DNA of 64,000 bases from Schistosoma mansoni (Eukaryota > Platyhelminthes > Trematoda > Strigeidida > Schistosomatidae), in assembly GCF_000237925.1 (NCBI RefSeq), contig NC_031497.1, forward strand, positions 17,144,481 to 17,208,480, read 5' to 3'. Position 1 is the first letter of the stretch. Every line of letters begins with the position of its first letter. The position numbers and the translations under genes are program-made. Below, piece after piece: positions 47,901-56,020 of this stretch. The notes below the pieces were generated by a model that searched no databases, was not told the DNA's origin, and saw only the letters and a list, made by a program, of their open reading frames with translations.

Positions 47901-50132
47901 GCACTGATTTTAGTCAACTACTGAGCATCAATTTGAAATCATTTATTATTATATTCTTTTCAATTATCGTTGATTTCGGTAATATAGTTTCTCTATCAAT
48001 CACCTGTAGTGATGTTCTAATAGAATAATTTCATTGAACACACTTTTTAAAATTAATTAAAATTCAGTAAATTATATTCATTATGGGATAAGATAATATT
48101 TTATAATTTTGAATGGTGGTATAGTGGTGAACGAGAACACACTAGTGGGGACAATCGATTACATCTGATTACAAAATTACAGAATATCTAACCAATATTT
48201 GAGAACCATACAGTAAATACTTCACTTGCAAAATGTCAATCAATTGTCTGAGACTTGATTGTTTTTTTGTTTCCACACCGATCACTCTCTGTCCTCATTC
48301 ACTTCTCTTCAATCTTATCAACCTTCTACCACTAGGGACTCCACTTTCGATTGGTGATATGCACTACTTATATCTGTCAACATCACTAGCACACACTACA
48401 GTATCATTGTACTCTATCTTATTATGAAATTTTCAGTTGAATACACAGTTGCATTTTAATGATATTACAAATACAAGTATCATCTGTTAATGTGCTACAA
48501 AATCAGTTACTAGAATTTTGAGTTACGATCCTTATTTTCTTGTATAACTAGATTCTAATCATTCTCGCCTTTAATATTCTGACTGCCAGATTAAAAATAA
48601 CTAATCATAGATCAGTCAAATAGTTCAACTACCATGCTCTTTGATAATAAATTAGGCTTTAACATTTTGTTATGATTGATAAACTCTCAAAGTAGATATT
48701 ATTGGCAAACTGATCAGTTGCAGTCCCTAACATCAATGGTAAGATTCAAACAACCAATACAAAAATGAGTTAAAACTTCACTCCATTGCACACGCTATTG
48801 GTTATCTGGACTGAGTAGTTTAGCAGATGATGCGATAGTGCTTGAAGCGAACAGTATTTTATTCGAGTCCCGCAGTGAACTTTAACTATATGATGCAGGT
48901 ACATCCAGTTGACGAGTCTCAAGTAAGACGAGACGAGTGTCCTGAATTACGCTGATAGCCACCATCCATCTCTACTTAAAAATGCTTTACGGGGAGAATA
49001 ATGTTCCAGTGTAACTTGACCAACAGAGAAATCTTTGTTTTCCCTTAGATTCCTGATTTCAGAACTACTTTCTTTTGTTCTTTTCTCTCGAATCATATCT
49101 TCTGTGCTGAATCGTCTGTACTACCACTGTTATTATTTTACTATTTCGGCATTCACCTGGTTAATTCTATATTACATTACTGTTTTGATGTGTTATGACA
49201 ACTTAGGTTGATACACGTACGTACCAGATTCTATGTTGCTTGTGATTGATTAGACAGAATGACCACTGTTACTAATACGGTTAAGCGATCCATCATTTAG
49301 TGCAAACATACAGACCAAGATGAAATTGAACACCTTTAAACTACGTTTATTTATTTATTTATTTAAACACATATATATTGGTACAAAAGGGCACCAGGTA
49401 CATATGCGCCACACTATTTGTGTGTGTGGGCTGTGATACTGCCCGGGTGCCCAAACCGAAGCAGGTGGTTTTCTTAGGGGGCCACACCCCGAGCCTTTGA
49501 CCAAAAGGTCTGATCCACAAGGCAATGGAGCATCGTGAGGAGATGCAGTCCCATGGTAGCCGTTGACCAATGACAGGTTCGTCCGCCATTCGTTCCATCA
49601 GGATACTGGAGCCCATGTGCACCATTGGTTTGGAATCAGGGTTTTCCAACTCCCCTAGGTGGACCCTCCGTGTCCACCAACCCGGTTAAAGCGCCGGACA
49701 TTCGCTTTTCGTCCTCTCACTTTCGTAAACAACACCCCCGCCACGAGAAGGCAGTGAGTAGGACTTCCCTGGCAGAGGCTATATATTCGCTGGCCATGTG
49801 CGAGCATTTCGAGAGGGAGAGTAGACTCTCCCCACTCTCGGCCGTACCAAGGCATTTGGGGGCTTAAACTACGTAGCAAATTATATAGCTATCAGTTCGT
49901 TTTTACTTTAATATCCTGAATTTCGTATGATTTATAGTGAATCTCTTCTATTTTAATGTTGTTTTTGTAGATAACTACAGAAAATCTCCGTCTTCCAATT
50001 CCACCTAATATGGACAGTCGAATTGTACGTCTATTTGATTTATGTACAAAAGATGATCCTGGTAAACGCCCAAGATTTGATATTCAACTCATTCAGTTAT
50101 TAGATAAAATGCGTGAACGTGCTTCTCAATGA
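20908..50132 (+). CDS. ILK: Integrin-linked kinase (ankyrin repeats plus pseudokinase)
   Basis: ILK is the scaffold of the ILK-PINCH-parvin complex, linking beta-integrin tails to actin at adhesion sites. Exons are 20908-21261, 31813-32160, 34596-34892, 41350-41533, 42930-43060 and 49971-50132 (stop TGA), with GT/AG borders and phases 0,0,0,1,0 closing to 491 codons (human 452). Residues 1 to about 155 hold ankyrin repeats ([30 protein letters not shown]), the PINCH-binding part. The kinase-like domain follows: PVVVK with Lys near 223, equal to human K220; [19 protein letters not shown]; no HRD catalytic motif (KVPNFRLNS instead); ADYKF in place of DFG; MSPES for the APE motif; [15 protein letters not shown]; and DPGKRPRF. 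It is therefore a pseudokinase like its relatives. Residues about 340-367 are an extra segment absent from human ILK. Introns are up to 10.5 kb and full of transposons. Confidence 0.96.
22370..22490 (-). mobile_element. Smalpha-like SINE, degenerate
   Basis: On the minus strand, a tRNA-like head ends in AATTTGAGTCTC (B-box-like) and is followed by a decayed hammerhead segment and then AAAACGTACATCCTGGATTC, which lines up with the conserved GAAACGCG...CCTGGATTCCAC of better copies near 40.5 kb. The ribozyme core is lost. ILK intron 1. Confidence 0.5.
22905..23432 (+). mobile_element. 520-base retroposon, copy 1, with target duplication
   Basis: Short nonautonomous element starting GCCCCCAAATGCCC and ending in a TAAA-repeat tail. 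The perfect 11-base direct repeat AACGACAGCTA flanks it at 22894-22904 and 23433-23443. Near its 5' end, GGGAGAG-TCCA-CTCTCCC (22936-22953) can fold as a 7-bp stem. It carries an open frame of 107 codons, but four diverged copies do not keep it well, so I do not call it a gene. Other copies: 27659-28167, 44874-45399 and 49346-49863. I do not recognise the family. Confidence 0.88.
23892..27318 (-). mobile_element. Ty3/Gypsy-type LTR element, young, nonautonomous-looking
   Basis: A complete-ended LTR element in ILK intron 1. LTRs of 316 bases lie at 27003-27318 (5') and 23892-24207 (3'), starting TG and ending CA on the coding strand; by eye they differ at about two bases, so the insertion is recent. 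The perfect 5-base target duplication CGTAG flanks it at 23887-23891 and 27319-27323. A purine tract (AAGGGGGAGG) abuts the 3' LTR at 24208-24217. One open frame (27002-24192) holds, in order, a gag-like part with a zinc-knuckle-type Cys/His region, an aspartic-protease-like part, and the zinc-binding, core and C-terminal parts of an integrase. I recognise no reverse transcriptase part, so it looks incomplete and would depend on a relative. An old solo LTR of the family lies at 144-452. Confidence 0.93.
27659..28167 (-). mobile_element. 520-base retroposon, copy 2 (inverted relative to copy 1)
   Basis: Nearly identical to the copy at 22905-23432 but in opposite orientation. The TTTA tail is at 27659 and the match ends at about 28167, some 20 bases short of the full 5' end. 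No clear target duplication was found. It and copy 1 bracket the LTR element at 23892-27318 as a large inverted repeat. Its 107-codon frame is the same as that of copy 1, while copies 3 and 4 are clearly diverged. Confidence 0.85.
28240..28330 (+). mobile_element. LINE 3'-tail fragment
   Basis: The pattern ATGTCAACTTGAACTGATGT followed by ATACGTAC and TGTGACCGACTAG matches the 3' untranslated tail of the LINE family at 4182-8045 and 39135-39744. No coding part is attached. Confidence 0.55.
28398..30330 (-). mobile_element. RTE-like LINE fragment, split by a nested insertion
   Basis: The minus strand, 5' to 3', has the end of an endonuclease domain (SDHH motif near 30280), a basic linker (30250-29870), an RT region ([41 protein letters not shown] in place of the DFADD box) and stops short at VETFTYLG near 28398. 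The frame is broken in several places. It resembles the SR2/RTE type of schistosomes. It is interrupted at 28984-29217 by a second, opposite-strand copy of the same family. Confidence 0.82.
28984..29217 (+). mobile_element. Short RTE-like LINE copy nested in another of its family
   Basis: A 234-base, 5'-truncated C-terminal fragment (a LRKASN-like start, [16 protein letters not shown]) with a TAAGTAAGG tail. It is flanked by AGTGTCGTGATT at 28972-28983 and AGTGTCGCGATT at 29218-29229, a 12-base target duplication with one mismatch. The host RT reads on from one side of it to the other (CTDQIATL to TLQIIIKQ), which confirms a nested insertion. Confidence 0.85.
30700..30935 (+). mobile_element. 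Penelope-like element RT fragment
   Basis: An open stretch with [20 protein letters not shown] followed by RRNPNGRLD. This is the segment after the YxDD box in Penelope-like reverse transcriptases, which usually reads IKFTFE...LPFLDCLV. No endonuclease part follows. ILK intron 1. Confidence 0.6.
31005..31080 (+). mobile_element. Smalpha SINE head fragment
   Basis: GAGACTGATCATTTGCAGTCC with CATCAAATGGAAGGTTC matches the first part of the Smalpha copies at 40345-40410, 40672-40740 and 48700-48770. The tRNA-like and ribozyme parts are absent. Confidence 0.5.
32161..33530. other. ILK intron 2, mostly unassigned
   Basis: AT-rich. The only recognisable item is a LINE 3'-tail scrap at about 33308-33375 (CAGTCAGTCACTATCAATG, then GGTACATATGTATGTTGG), which matches the tails at 4182 and 18547 in minus orientation. 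I see no other coding or structured feature. Confidence 0.45.
33531..33961 (-). mobile_element. Candidate solo LTR
   Basis: A segment with TG at one end and CA at the other (minus-strand start TGTAGCGGCTGG), more GC-rich in its middle (33650-33740) than the surrounding intron, and with no coding content. The flanking five bases match only partly. This is a guess from shape and composition, not from a match to a second copy. Confidence 0.3.
34970..36040 (-). mobile_element. 5'-truncated RTE-like LINE
   Basis: The minus strand runs from FDSVDR near 36020 through [19 protein letters not shown] (a near-intact catalytic box) at 35740, [13 protein letters not shown], and a C-terminal VTRQALTW region, ending near 34970 in a TAAGTAATC-type tail. 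Several frame changes break it. It begins just after ILK exon 3, in intron 3, and is one of four RTE-type copies on the minus strand. Confidence 0.82.
36041..38985. other. ILK intron 3, unassigned
   Basis: AT-rich intron sequence without a coding stretch I trust. At 37150-37235 a GGTTCAAACTCC string in a tRNA-like setting may be a SINE scrap. Nothing else stands out. Confidence 0.4.
38988..39870 (+). repeat. Intronic repeat, copy A, interrupted by a LINE
   Basis: 38988-39134 and 39745-39870 together align with the uninterrupted 48163-48425 (shared GAGACTTGATTGTTTTTTT, ATCACTCTCTGTCCTCA and CTACTTATATCTGTCAACAT). The sequence between is a LINE insertion, so copy B keeps the empty site. No coding content. 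Confidence 0.85.
39135..39744 (+). mobile_element. 5'-truncated LINE insertion with target duplication
   Basis: C-terminal part of the LINE family at 4182-8045: an open stretch with [42 protein letters not shown] and QWRRCIHSL, stop near 39514, then the 3' tail ending in CTGACTGACTG. Direct repeats ACCCACTTCTCTT (39122-39134) and ACCCACTTTTCTT (39745-39757) flank it. The coding piece is intact over its length, so it is younger than most copies here. Confidence 0.9.
40434..40740 (-). mobile_element. Smalpha SINE with canonical hammerhead core
   Basis: Minus strand, 5' to 3': head GAGACTGTCCAGTGGCAATC, a tRNA-like part with B box GGGTTCGAGTCCC (40574-40586), then a hammerhead ribozyme at about 40550-40490 with core CTGACGAG, stem II GTCCC, GACGAAAC, and the CATC/CTGGATTCCAC cleavage-side strand. 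Core bases are canonical (CUGANGA and GAAA) as I read them, so this copy may self-cleave. A second head lies at 40345-40410 (AAATTCACTTAGTATTGTTT repeated), suggesting a partial tandem dimer. ILK intron 3. Confidence 0.88.
40494..40550 (-). ncRNA. Hammerhead ribozyme (Smalpha type)
   Basis: The self-cleaving motif of the SINE at 40434-40740. The CTGACGAG and CGAAAC core strands flank stem II, formed by TCCC and its partner in TAAGACG (weak), and stem I pairs CATCCAG with CTGGATT. The cleavage triplet would be AUC, allowed under the NUH rule. Stem III is very short, as known for this family, where dimers cleave better. Confidence 0.75.
40741..40850 (+). mobile_element. Smalpha SINE 3' part with altered hammerhead
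   Basis: Head-to-head with the copy just left of it. It has ACGTCCAGCTGATGTGTCCC, AAATAGGACGAAACGCG and CGTCCTGGATTCCAC, then the 3' tail CCACTATCCATCTTTGC. Stem II pairs well (GTCCC/GGAC) but the core reads CTGATGTG where CTGANGAG is expected, which should stop cleavage. Confidence 0.75.
41612..41745 (-). mobile_element. tRNA-derived SINE with decayed hammerhead motif
   Basis: Minus strand: B box GAGTTCGATTCCT, then CTGACTGAAGAATCCC, ATAATAGGACGAGAAAT. Same family as 16655-16835 (shared CCCATAATAGGACGA layout). The core is changed in both strands, so cleavage is unlikely. It starts right after ILK exon 4. Confidence 0.6.
41746..42929. other. ILK intron 4, unassigned
   Basis: No coding stretch or repeat that I recognise. 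AT-rich, ending in the acceptor CTCTATAG at 42929. Confidence 0.4.
43270..43750 (+). mobile_element. Penelope-like element fragment
   Basis: [13 protein letters not shown] (the YxDD catalytic box of Penelope-like RT), [17 protein letters not shown], then after a break [20 protein letters not shown] and [12 protein letters not shown]. These occur in this order in Penelope-like elements of schistosomes. The GIY-YIG end is missing here. ILK intron 5. Confidence 0.8.
43751..44861. other. ILK intron 5, left part, unassigned
   Basis: Very AT-rich sequence with no coding stretch or repeat family that I recognise. Confidence 0.4.
44874..45399 (-). mobile_element. 520-base retroposon, copy 3, with target duplication
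   Basis: Full-length diverged copy of the family at 22905-23432, tail (TTTATTATTA) at its left end. Flanked by ACACTGGGAGAA at 44862-44873 and ACACTGGAAGAA at 45400-45411, a 12-base target duplication with one mismatch. It abuts a Penelope-like tail fragment on the right. Confidence 0.85.
45405..45726 (-). mobile_element. Penelope-like element, C-terminal GIY-YIG fragment
   Basis: Minus strand: [26 protein letters not shown], then in another frame [14 protein letters not shown] and AINLSLPW with a stop near 45415. This is the end of the GIY-YIG endonuclease domain and the usual C-terminus of the family. Broken at least once. Confidence 0.72.
46060..46553 (-). mobile_element. 5'-truncated RTE-like LINE 3' end
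   Basis: Aligns with the C-terminal and 3' part of the copy at 34970-35500 (the [19 protein letters not shown] region, and the region from the WKRS-like to the WRML-like motif). It ends in a GTAAGTAAG tail at about 46060. The frame is broken repeatedly. ILK intron 5. Confidence 0.7.
46554..48162. other. ILK intron 5, middle part, unassigned
   Basis: AT-rich with only short open frames that resemble nothing. I see no repeat border here. Confidence 0.4.
48163..48425 (+). repeat. Intronic repeat, copy B (empty site)
   Basis: Aligns with 38988-39134 joined to 39745-39870, without the LINE. It shows the state before insertion of the LINE at 39135-39744. Identity by eye is about 85-90 percent. 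Confidence 0.82.
48700..48985 (+). mobile_element. Smalpha SINE with changed hammerhead core
   Basis: Head (CTGATCAGTTGCAGTCC), tRNA-like part with B box ATTCGAGTCCC near 48870, then CATCCAGTTGACGAGTCTC, AAGTAAGACGAGACGAG and a decayed GTCCTGAATTAC. Full-length layout. GAGAC stands where GAAAC is expected and stem II is weakened, so it is probably inactive. Confidence 0.75.
49190..49262 (+). mobile_element. LINE 3'-tail fragment
   Basis: TGTTATGACAACTTAGGTTG, then ATACACGTACGTACC and a TGATTGATTAGAC end match the 3' tail of the LINE at 39135-39744. Only the last 70 bases are present. Confidence 0.5.
49346..49863 (-). mobile_element. 520-base retroposon, copy 4, with target duplication
   Basis: Full-length copy with a TTTA-repeat tail at the left. 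The perfect 10-base direct repeat TTAAACTACG lies at 49336-49345 and 49864-49873. It ends about 100 bases before the last ILK exon. Confidence 0.88.
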
Positions 50133-50799
50133 GATGCTTAATTCACTGCCAATATCGATCCCTATAATTTTTTAATGAATTACATGGTGGTCAAGAGGAT
50201 TTAAGTGGCACATACTACATTACAGTAAATCCAGCATCATAGCGTTTGCATCACAAAACAATGTTCTTGTTCTATGCTTCATCTGCGATATTTTATCTCC
50301 AATATGAACTTTCGTGTATGTGTAGCATATTAAACACACATACACATGCATGAACAGTTGTTTGTAGTTCCACAATATTTTTTCTCTTAGAATCGTACTT
50401 TCTATGAAAGTTGTTTCTTTTTTCCTTAGGTCTATGGATATTTGATTTCTCTACTGGTGCCTCTCTGAAATAAGCGTATTTACTGTAACTTCAATCCTAA
50501 TAGTTCTTCTAAAAGATATTTTGCCATTGTTTTCTCATTGGGCTTAACAGTATAATATTGTATTTTTGTTATACAATCACAGCTGATATATATATTGCAT
50601 GGCTTAACAGTTTAGCAATTATGTACAATTTATACTCGTGCATTCGGTTTTATTTTACACACACAAAGGCACTATTATTGTTTGTGATATTGGTTTTTTG
50701 GTAACTTTCAAATGGAAATGATAGGGTGTATTGCTTTATTTTTAAAAAAATATTCATAGCTATTCTTATATACTAATTTGCCTAATTCTTATCTAAGCG

Positions 50800-50805
50800 A
50801 ATAAA
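50800..50805 (+). terminator. Candidate ILK polyadenylation signal
   Basis: AATAAA about 670 bases after the ILK stop, just before a TA repeat. Earlier canonical AATAAA motifs were not noticed in the 3' flank. Position only, no other support. Confidence 0.35.
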
Positions 50806-50809
50806 ATAT

Positions 50810-50811
<2 letters not shown>

Positions 50812-50854
<43 letters not shown>
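50812..50854. repeat. (TA)n microsatellite
   Basis: About 21 uninterrupted TA units. Confidence 0.98.
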
Positions 50855-50855
<1 letters not shown>

Positions 50856-53076
50856 CGCAAACTATTACTTGCTGTTTTTGATAAGCTAGTTAAACTCATC
50901 TAGGACACAGGCAGATGTAGCTGACGAACTCCGACCATAACTGAACATGCGTTCAATTCCATTCACTGTTCAAAATATATAGTTTTTACTAAGTAATCAT
51001 TCATTCTGGTATAAAATACACGAAAAACCAGTTTTTATTGACTGAACATTTAAGTAAGGTAAATTGGGAACATGTCACGGTTATCTGTCATAATCATCGG
51101 TGAATATATAGCTGTGGTAGTGTCATTCTCTGACTGATGATGTGTTTAAATCTTTAATTACTTTGTGTATATTCTTTCGACTACTCTCGTTAATAACAAA
51201 GGAAGATAAAAAGTCGAATACAAGTAGTATTTCGGATACGTATTTTCCAACGTACGTATAGGCAGCAGACGAATGAAGTGGGAATAGAGGGTTGAAGCAG
51301 GTTACATCCCGACTCTGATGAAGTTAAACATGAGTCAGCTTATACATAAATTAATAAAGACATAAGATGCAAATAAGTGGATAAACACGTATATGCCAAA
51401 CTAATATTTGTAGAAAACCTGATATGGTGGAATGGGGTTTGAAACGGGATGGAGATCTTAAATAGGTCACAAAATACTTTACCGGATCAGGATGACATTT
51501 GATAGTCATGAGTAGGTAGAGACAAAAATAGGTAGGCCTTTGTGCATTACAGGCAAATACTGTGAAACACTGAGATCCTCAACAGGGGTTACATCCAGCA
51601 TCCAATCACTGTTGTGATTTGCAACCAACTAAACAACCTTGATCCCGTGAAATGGCCAAAAGAAATTACACAAAGCTAGCAGATGGCGTTATGACGATAC
51701 TGACTTAAAGTTAAAAAATATTGACCATAGGGTAACTAGTCGAGCAGATGTTCACCGATAATTTGTCTGGAATCTTCAGTGTCTATTTAAACAGGATCGT
51801 GGCTAGATTTAGATTCCTTAGTTCTATCTGAAAATTTTTCGAACGGCATAATCTTCCGGTTCTCAGCCATGAAATTTTGCTACATTACCATACTCGACCG
51901 TAAATATTTCGTCTTCAGGCTTGCAAATTCACAGACATTTGTTGATTGACCTCAAGGAGCCACACAATATTTGACTTTAATCCAAATGGTCTTTATAATG
52001 CTTGACAGCTCATAGTGCTGACCTACTTTTTTCTAAACAGCGAGAATCCAAGAGACACAGGTGATGTGCGGAAGAGAAAACGCAGTCTGCATGTCGCACT
52101 CAGTCTTTCGCCAACCAAACGGAAACATCGACCTGGTCGGCAAGTGATCCCCTTAGAATATTATTTCTGCCTTACAAATGACTTCATTTCGTCTATGCAG
52201 CACGGGTCGAACAGATACACTTCTAGGCTACCTCGTTTTGTGCATACTATCATATATTCAATCTATGCAATGTATCTACGCCATGCCAGATTGATACCAA
52301 TATTATGCCTTTAGGTGGTGTGTGTGAGTAGTTCCACAAATTCTTAGTGCAACCAAAAGAAAACTATATGGAATAAACAACCGGTCTTTCCTACAGTTCC
52401 GCTGGTTTTAAGTGAGATATGCTTCAAAGTATACCTGTGCTGCTGTAAGTATTAAGTGATCTTTAACCGTGCGAATGTGAAGGGACCTAAGCCATGGAGT
52501 ATGTTAAGGATTGATTAGAGAACATAAAGTTCCTATTAGAGCTATATCTTCACGGCATAGACAGATCAAAACCATGAACATCAATTCGGAACGACTGGGG
52601 AAGACCCTAGGATATTTGTTTGAAGATCACCAGTCAATACTCCCAAGAAAATATAGCAGGGTTAAGTAATTGGAAGCGTCGCCAAGACTGCTCGTTGAAT
52701 GCTATAATATGGTTGACCAAAAGAACAATTATGTTACGCACAAATCATCCACATCTTACTGATTCAAGTTGTTAGCCAATGTGACGGGATATTACGTGAA
52801 TGAAGTGCGTAGTACATATTTCACGTAAGCTCACCTAGATTTCCAACAAATTACCTCTTATATTAATGCAGGGGGATAGAAAACAGGGTAAGCAATCCAG
52901 TATAGGAAATAATATGAACACGAAATCGTCCTAACTTTTCGTTAGTATCACAGGAAGCGTACGGGACAAAAATATAAGATGCTTCTAACTAGAAACGTAT
53001 GTATCCCCAATTGAAAAATTCGATTATGGATGTTATCTGGCAATAAATCAAAATACTAATATTTTCAAAAAACAGG
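50855..53076. other. ILK-ERp60 convergent intergenic region, unassigned
   Basis: Between the 3' ends of ILK and ERp60. A 99-codon open frame at 52015-52314 has a basic stretch (SPTKRKHRPGRQ) but resembles no family I know and lacks flanking support. The rest shows no repeat borders. Confidence 0.4.
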
Positions 53077-53082
53077 TTTATT
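53077..53082 (-). terminator. Candidate ERp60 polyadenylation signal
   Basis: AATAAA on the minus strand about 105 bases downstream of the ERp60 stop, a typical distance for a compact gene. Confidence 0.5.
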
Positions 53083-53187
53083 ACCAACTAAAAGTTGAAA
53101 TACATCACAATTATGATTTATCAAACAATCAGTAAAAATGAGGAAATAGAATACAATGTTTCGAAAAATAAGATTATTAAAGACATC

Positions 53188-54850
53188 CTATAGTTCACTT
53201 TTCTTTGGATTGCCTGATCTGTCGTACCCAATAAGTTCTTCAGTAGCTTCGCGTGCAAGGTACTTGATGATGTCATTAGTGTCTCGACCACCCTAAAGAA
53301 TATGTGAGAAGACTCTACTTACTTACCTCGTAAGATACAGGTGAAGATTTCTTTCCTTTAGGGACGAAATAGATAGTTGGGAATCCCCTGACTTGATAAG
53401 GCGAAGGGACATCATTGGCGGTTGCATCCATAGCAGCCAAAACCAAATTTGGTTCATTTTTTAGTTTACTGGCTGCTTCCTCGTACTTTGGCATTAGATT
53501 TTTACAATGACCACACCAAGGAGCATGAAAGACGACCATTACATCTTTCTCCTCGTTATTTACTATCTCATCAAAGTTGAGTGCAACTAACTTTTTGACT
53601 GCACTAGAGTCGTCTGTTGGGAGAGGTTCTGATTTTACATGTGGGGTCAAAAGACCATCTTCAAATTTATTCAAAAAATCAGAGAAGGCATCAAGACTAT
53701 GACCAAGATAATTATTACGAAAAAACTTACCTAAATTTCTCAAGCTTGTACTTTTTGTCTTTAGATTGGATTACAACCGCTGGTAACTTATCCGCTTCTA
53801 TACCATAATCAGATATTTCATAAGAAAAATCGTCCGCAAAGCTATAAGCGAAAACCAAATTCTTGAATTTTTGGGGGTTGTCCTTAAGGGTTTTGAGAAC
53901 ACGATTTCTTAGGTATTTTACTCCAGATGGATATGAATCTATGGATTGGTTATTGTATAATACTACTAAATCGGAATTTTCGAAGTAAAATGTATTTGAC
54001 GGTGATCTATAACCAACCAGTCCCTGGCTAAATTGAAAATAAGACAGGACAACTTCCTTACCCATGTTTGCGAATCCAGTCTTTAATATTGTTAGATTCA
54101 AGTTCTCCTTTATAAACAGCGAAGTCATCCTCAAACTTCGTTCGAAGACGTTTAGGCAAGTAGACTCTCAACTCGCTGAAAAATGGTTATTAAGCAATCA
54201 ATAACTTACTTGTCACTAGGAGTTACAAAAAGATTATTATGACTATGACAAAATACAGCATCGTCAACCATTGATTTTGCAAGAGCCATGAATGTTTTTA
54301 TTAACGGGTCGCTAGACGATTTTACAAAAGCAAACACAGTTGGCTTGTCGTCTGACAAGACGTTCTCTACATCACTAACAGTGCTGACTTCTTTGGATAC
54401 AGGTCCTGCTCGGGATATCATATAATTGGCGATTCCATCTGCACCTGAGTTATAATAACATGAATCTTACTTGCATTTCTTGGACCATTATATTCACCGT
54501 CTAAATCTCCATTCCTGAAGATTTTCAGAGTAGGGTAGCCACTAACTCCGAACTCCGAGCAGATACTTTCTTGAGTAGTACAATCAACCTTAACGAGCTT
54601 AACATCGTTAGTTTTTCCGGATATAATTTGTGCGGCTGAAGTGAACTCAGGAGCTAGTTTTTTACAGTGTCCACACCTGTTTAATATCAAGTTTTAATAA
54701 AACCACTCGAAATTACCATGGAGCGTAAAACTTCACCAGAGCAACTGGTATGGACTTTAATTCAGAATGGAAATTGTCTTTAGTGAGCTCAAGGACCTTG
54801 CTACACGACGCAAATGCGACGAGGAAAAGACACGACAGCAACCAACGCAT
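53188..54850 (-). CDS. PDIA3: Protein disulfide isomerase ERp60 (PDIA3-like)
   Basis: A thiol-disulfide oxidoreductase of the ER lumen that helps fold secreted glycoproteins. Exons on the minus strand: 54850-54717, 54676-54471, 54444-54210, 54175-54062, 54027-53731, 53696-53327 and 53292-53188. Phases close to 486 codons. Residues 1 to about 16 form a signal peptide (WLLSCLFLVAFASCS). Domain a has WCGHCKK split by intron 1, the two b-type domains follow, and domain a' has FHAPWCGHCKN and GFPTIYF. The C-terminus is KKSEL, a KDEL-type retrieval signal. Both active sites are intact, and the length fits the ERp60/ERp57 branch, about 485 residues in schistosomes. All six introns are tiny: 40, 26, 34, 34, 34 and 34 bases. 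The gene is convergent with ILK. Confidence 0.96.
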
Positions 54851-54925
54851 CCTTAAGGATTAACACTCAAACGTGTAGCTTTATACGACGCCAGATATGT
54901 GTTATTATGTGATTGGTTGGTTGAC
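54851..54925 (-). promoter_or_regulatory. Candidate ERp60 promoter elements
   Basis: On the minus strand a CCAAT (54916-54912) and a TATAAAG (54885-54879) lie 62 and 29 bases before the ATG. The spacing fits a very short leader. A full ER-stress element (CCAAT-N9-CCACG) is not seen. Confidence 0.35.
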
Positions 54926-55249
54926 GAATAGATATAAACAAAACAGTAATTGTCAGATTGAGGGTTCCAATGGTGATCTAGCTTAGATCGATTCATGAAT
55001 TCAACTAAAAAAAAATATTCAAAGAAAGTTCGTGATGTGGTTCTTCAGAGCTGGCTAACAGTGGTCACTCCGAGTAACAAAATCAGATTCTGATAGTTAT
55101 GAATAATTTATGAGTCCAGACTAAATGAGGATTCTTGAATTTATAGTGATGTTTGAAAACAATGCAATGTCGAATGCAACCTGAAGAAAAAGCTTATGAA
55201 ATGGTACATAAAGGGTAATAAGCCATTTAAGCATTTTCTTCGTTGAATG

Positions 55250-56020
55250 ACAGGTTCTTATGAAATCCAGGCTGTTGGTTTGGGAGTTGAGCGTCTACTG
55301 AATCTTTTATTCCATTCAACAACAATCTGTTGAAAACTTTTCATGGCACTGGTCGTAACTTGATCACTATAAAGTTTTCACATTTGTTGATATCTCCTAA
55401 CTTTGGTGTCTTGATGAGGTATCGTATTTTCCAGTCTGTCATCGGTCGTTCGTCCTCCCAAATCTTTCTGAATTGAACATAAAACATCTTTGCAGTTACT
55501 TCTGCGTCTGACTTCAGTGATTGGGCTGGTATACTATCTGGTTCTACTGCTTCGTCACTCCTGAATAATGTGGTAGCCAAGTTAATTTCTTTTATTGTTT
55601 GTGGGATATTAACTTCTTAGGGGTCTATATCTGCTACTTCAGTATTCAGCCGATTCAGTGGAGATGAGTCATTCAGGACTTCATCAAAGGGTTCTGGCCA
55701 ACTGCCCTTGAATTACGTTAGTTTTGTCTTCGACTGGTTCCACATAGTCCGAAAGTTCCATATGCCTATATTAGGCTTGGTCGGGTTGTCGGAAGAAGAA
55801 ATGGCCTCATGATATCCTGAGAGCACCGTTTTTCACCATGTGTCGTCATTATTCGTTTATGCAGAGATTCGTCATCTTTTTAAGCAGTTTCAATAGTTTA
55901 CATGATTTTTTTCTGGCTGGTACTTCTGAAAGCAGTTCATTTTGCGGCCTTGGGTTGTAAAACCCACTTTTTTTCTGGGTCTGCGCTAGAAGCAATACTG
56001 GAAAGTCTCAAGGTGGGGTT
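55250..56020 (-). mobile_element. RTE-like LINE fragment, 5' RT part
   Basis: Minus strand: EAVEPDSIPAQSLKSD, FRKIWEDERPMTDWK, YLIKTPKLGDINKCENF, which matches the start of the RT in RTE-type LINEs, with a more decayed upstream region to about 56020. The RT core beyond this is missing. It lies 5' of ERp60. Confidence 0.75.

Noticed and set aside
52015-52314. 99-codon plus-strand open frame with a basic stretch
   Set aside because: No homology recognised, no repeat or splice context, and the length is not exceptional for this window.
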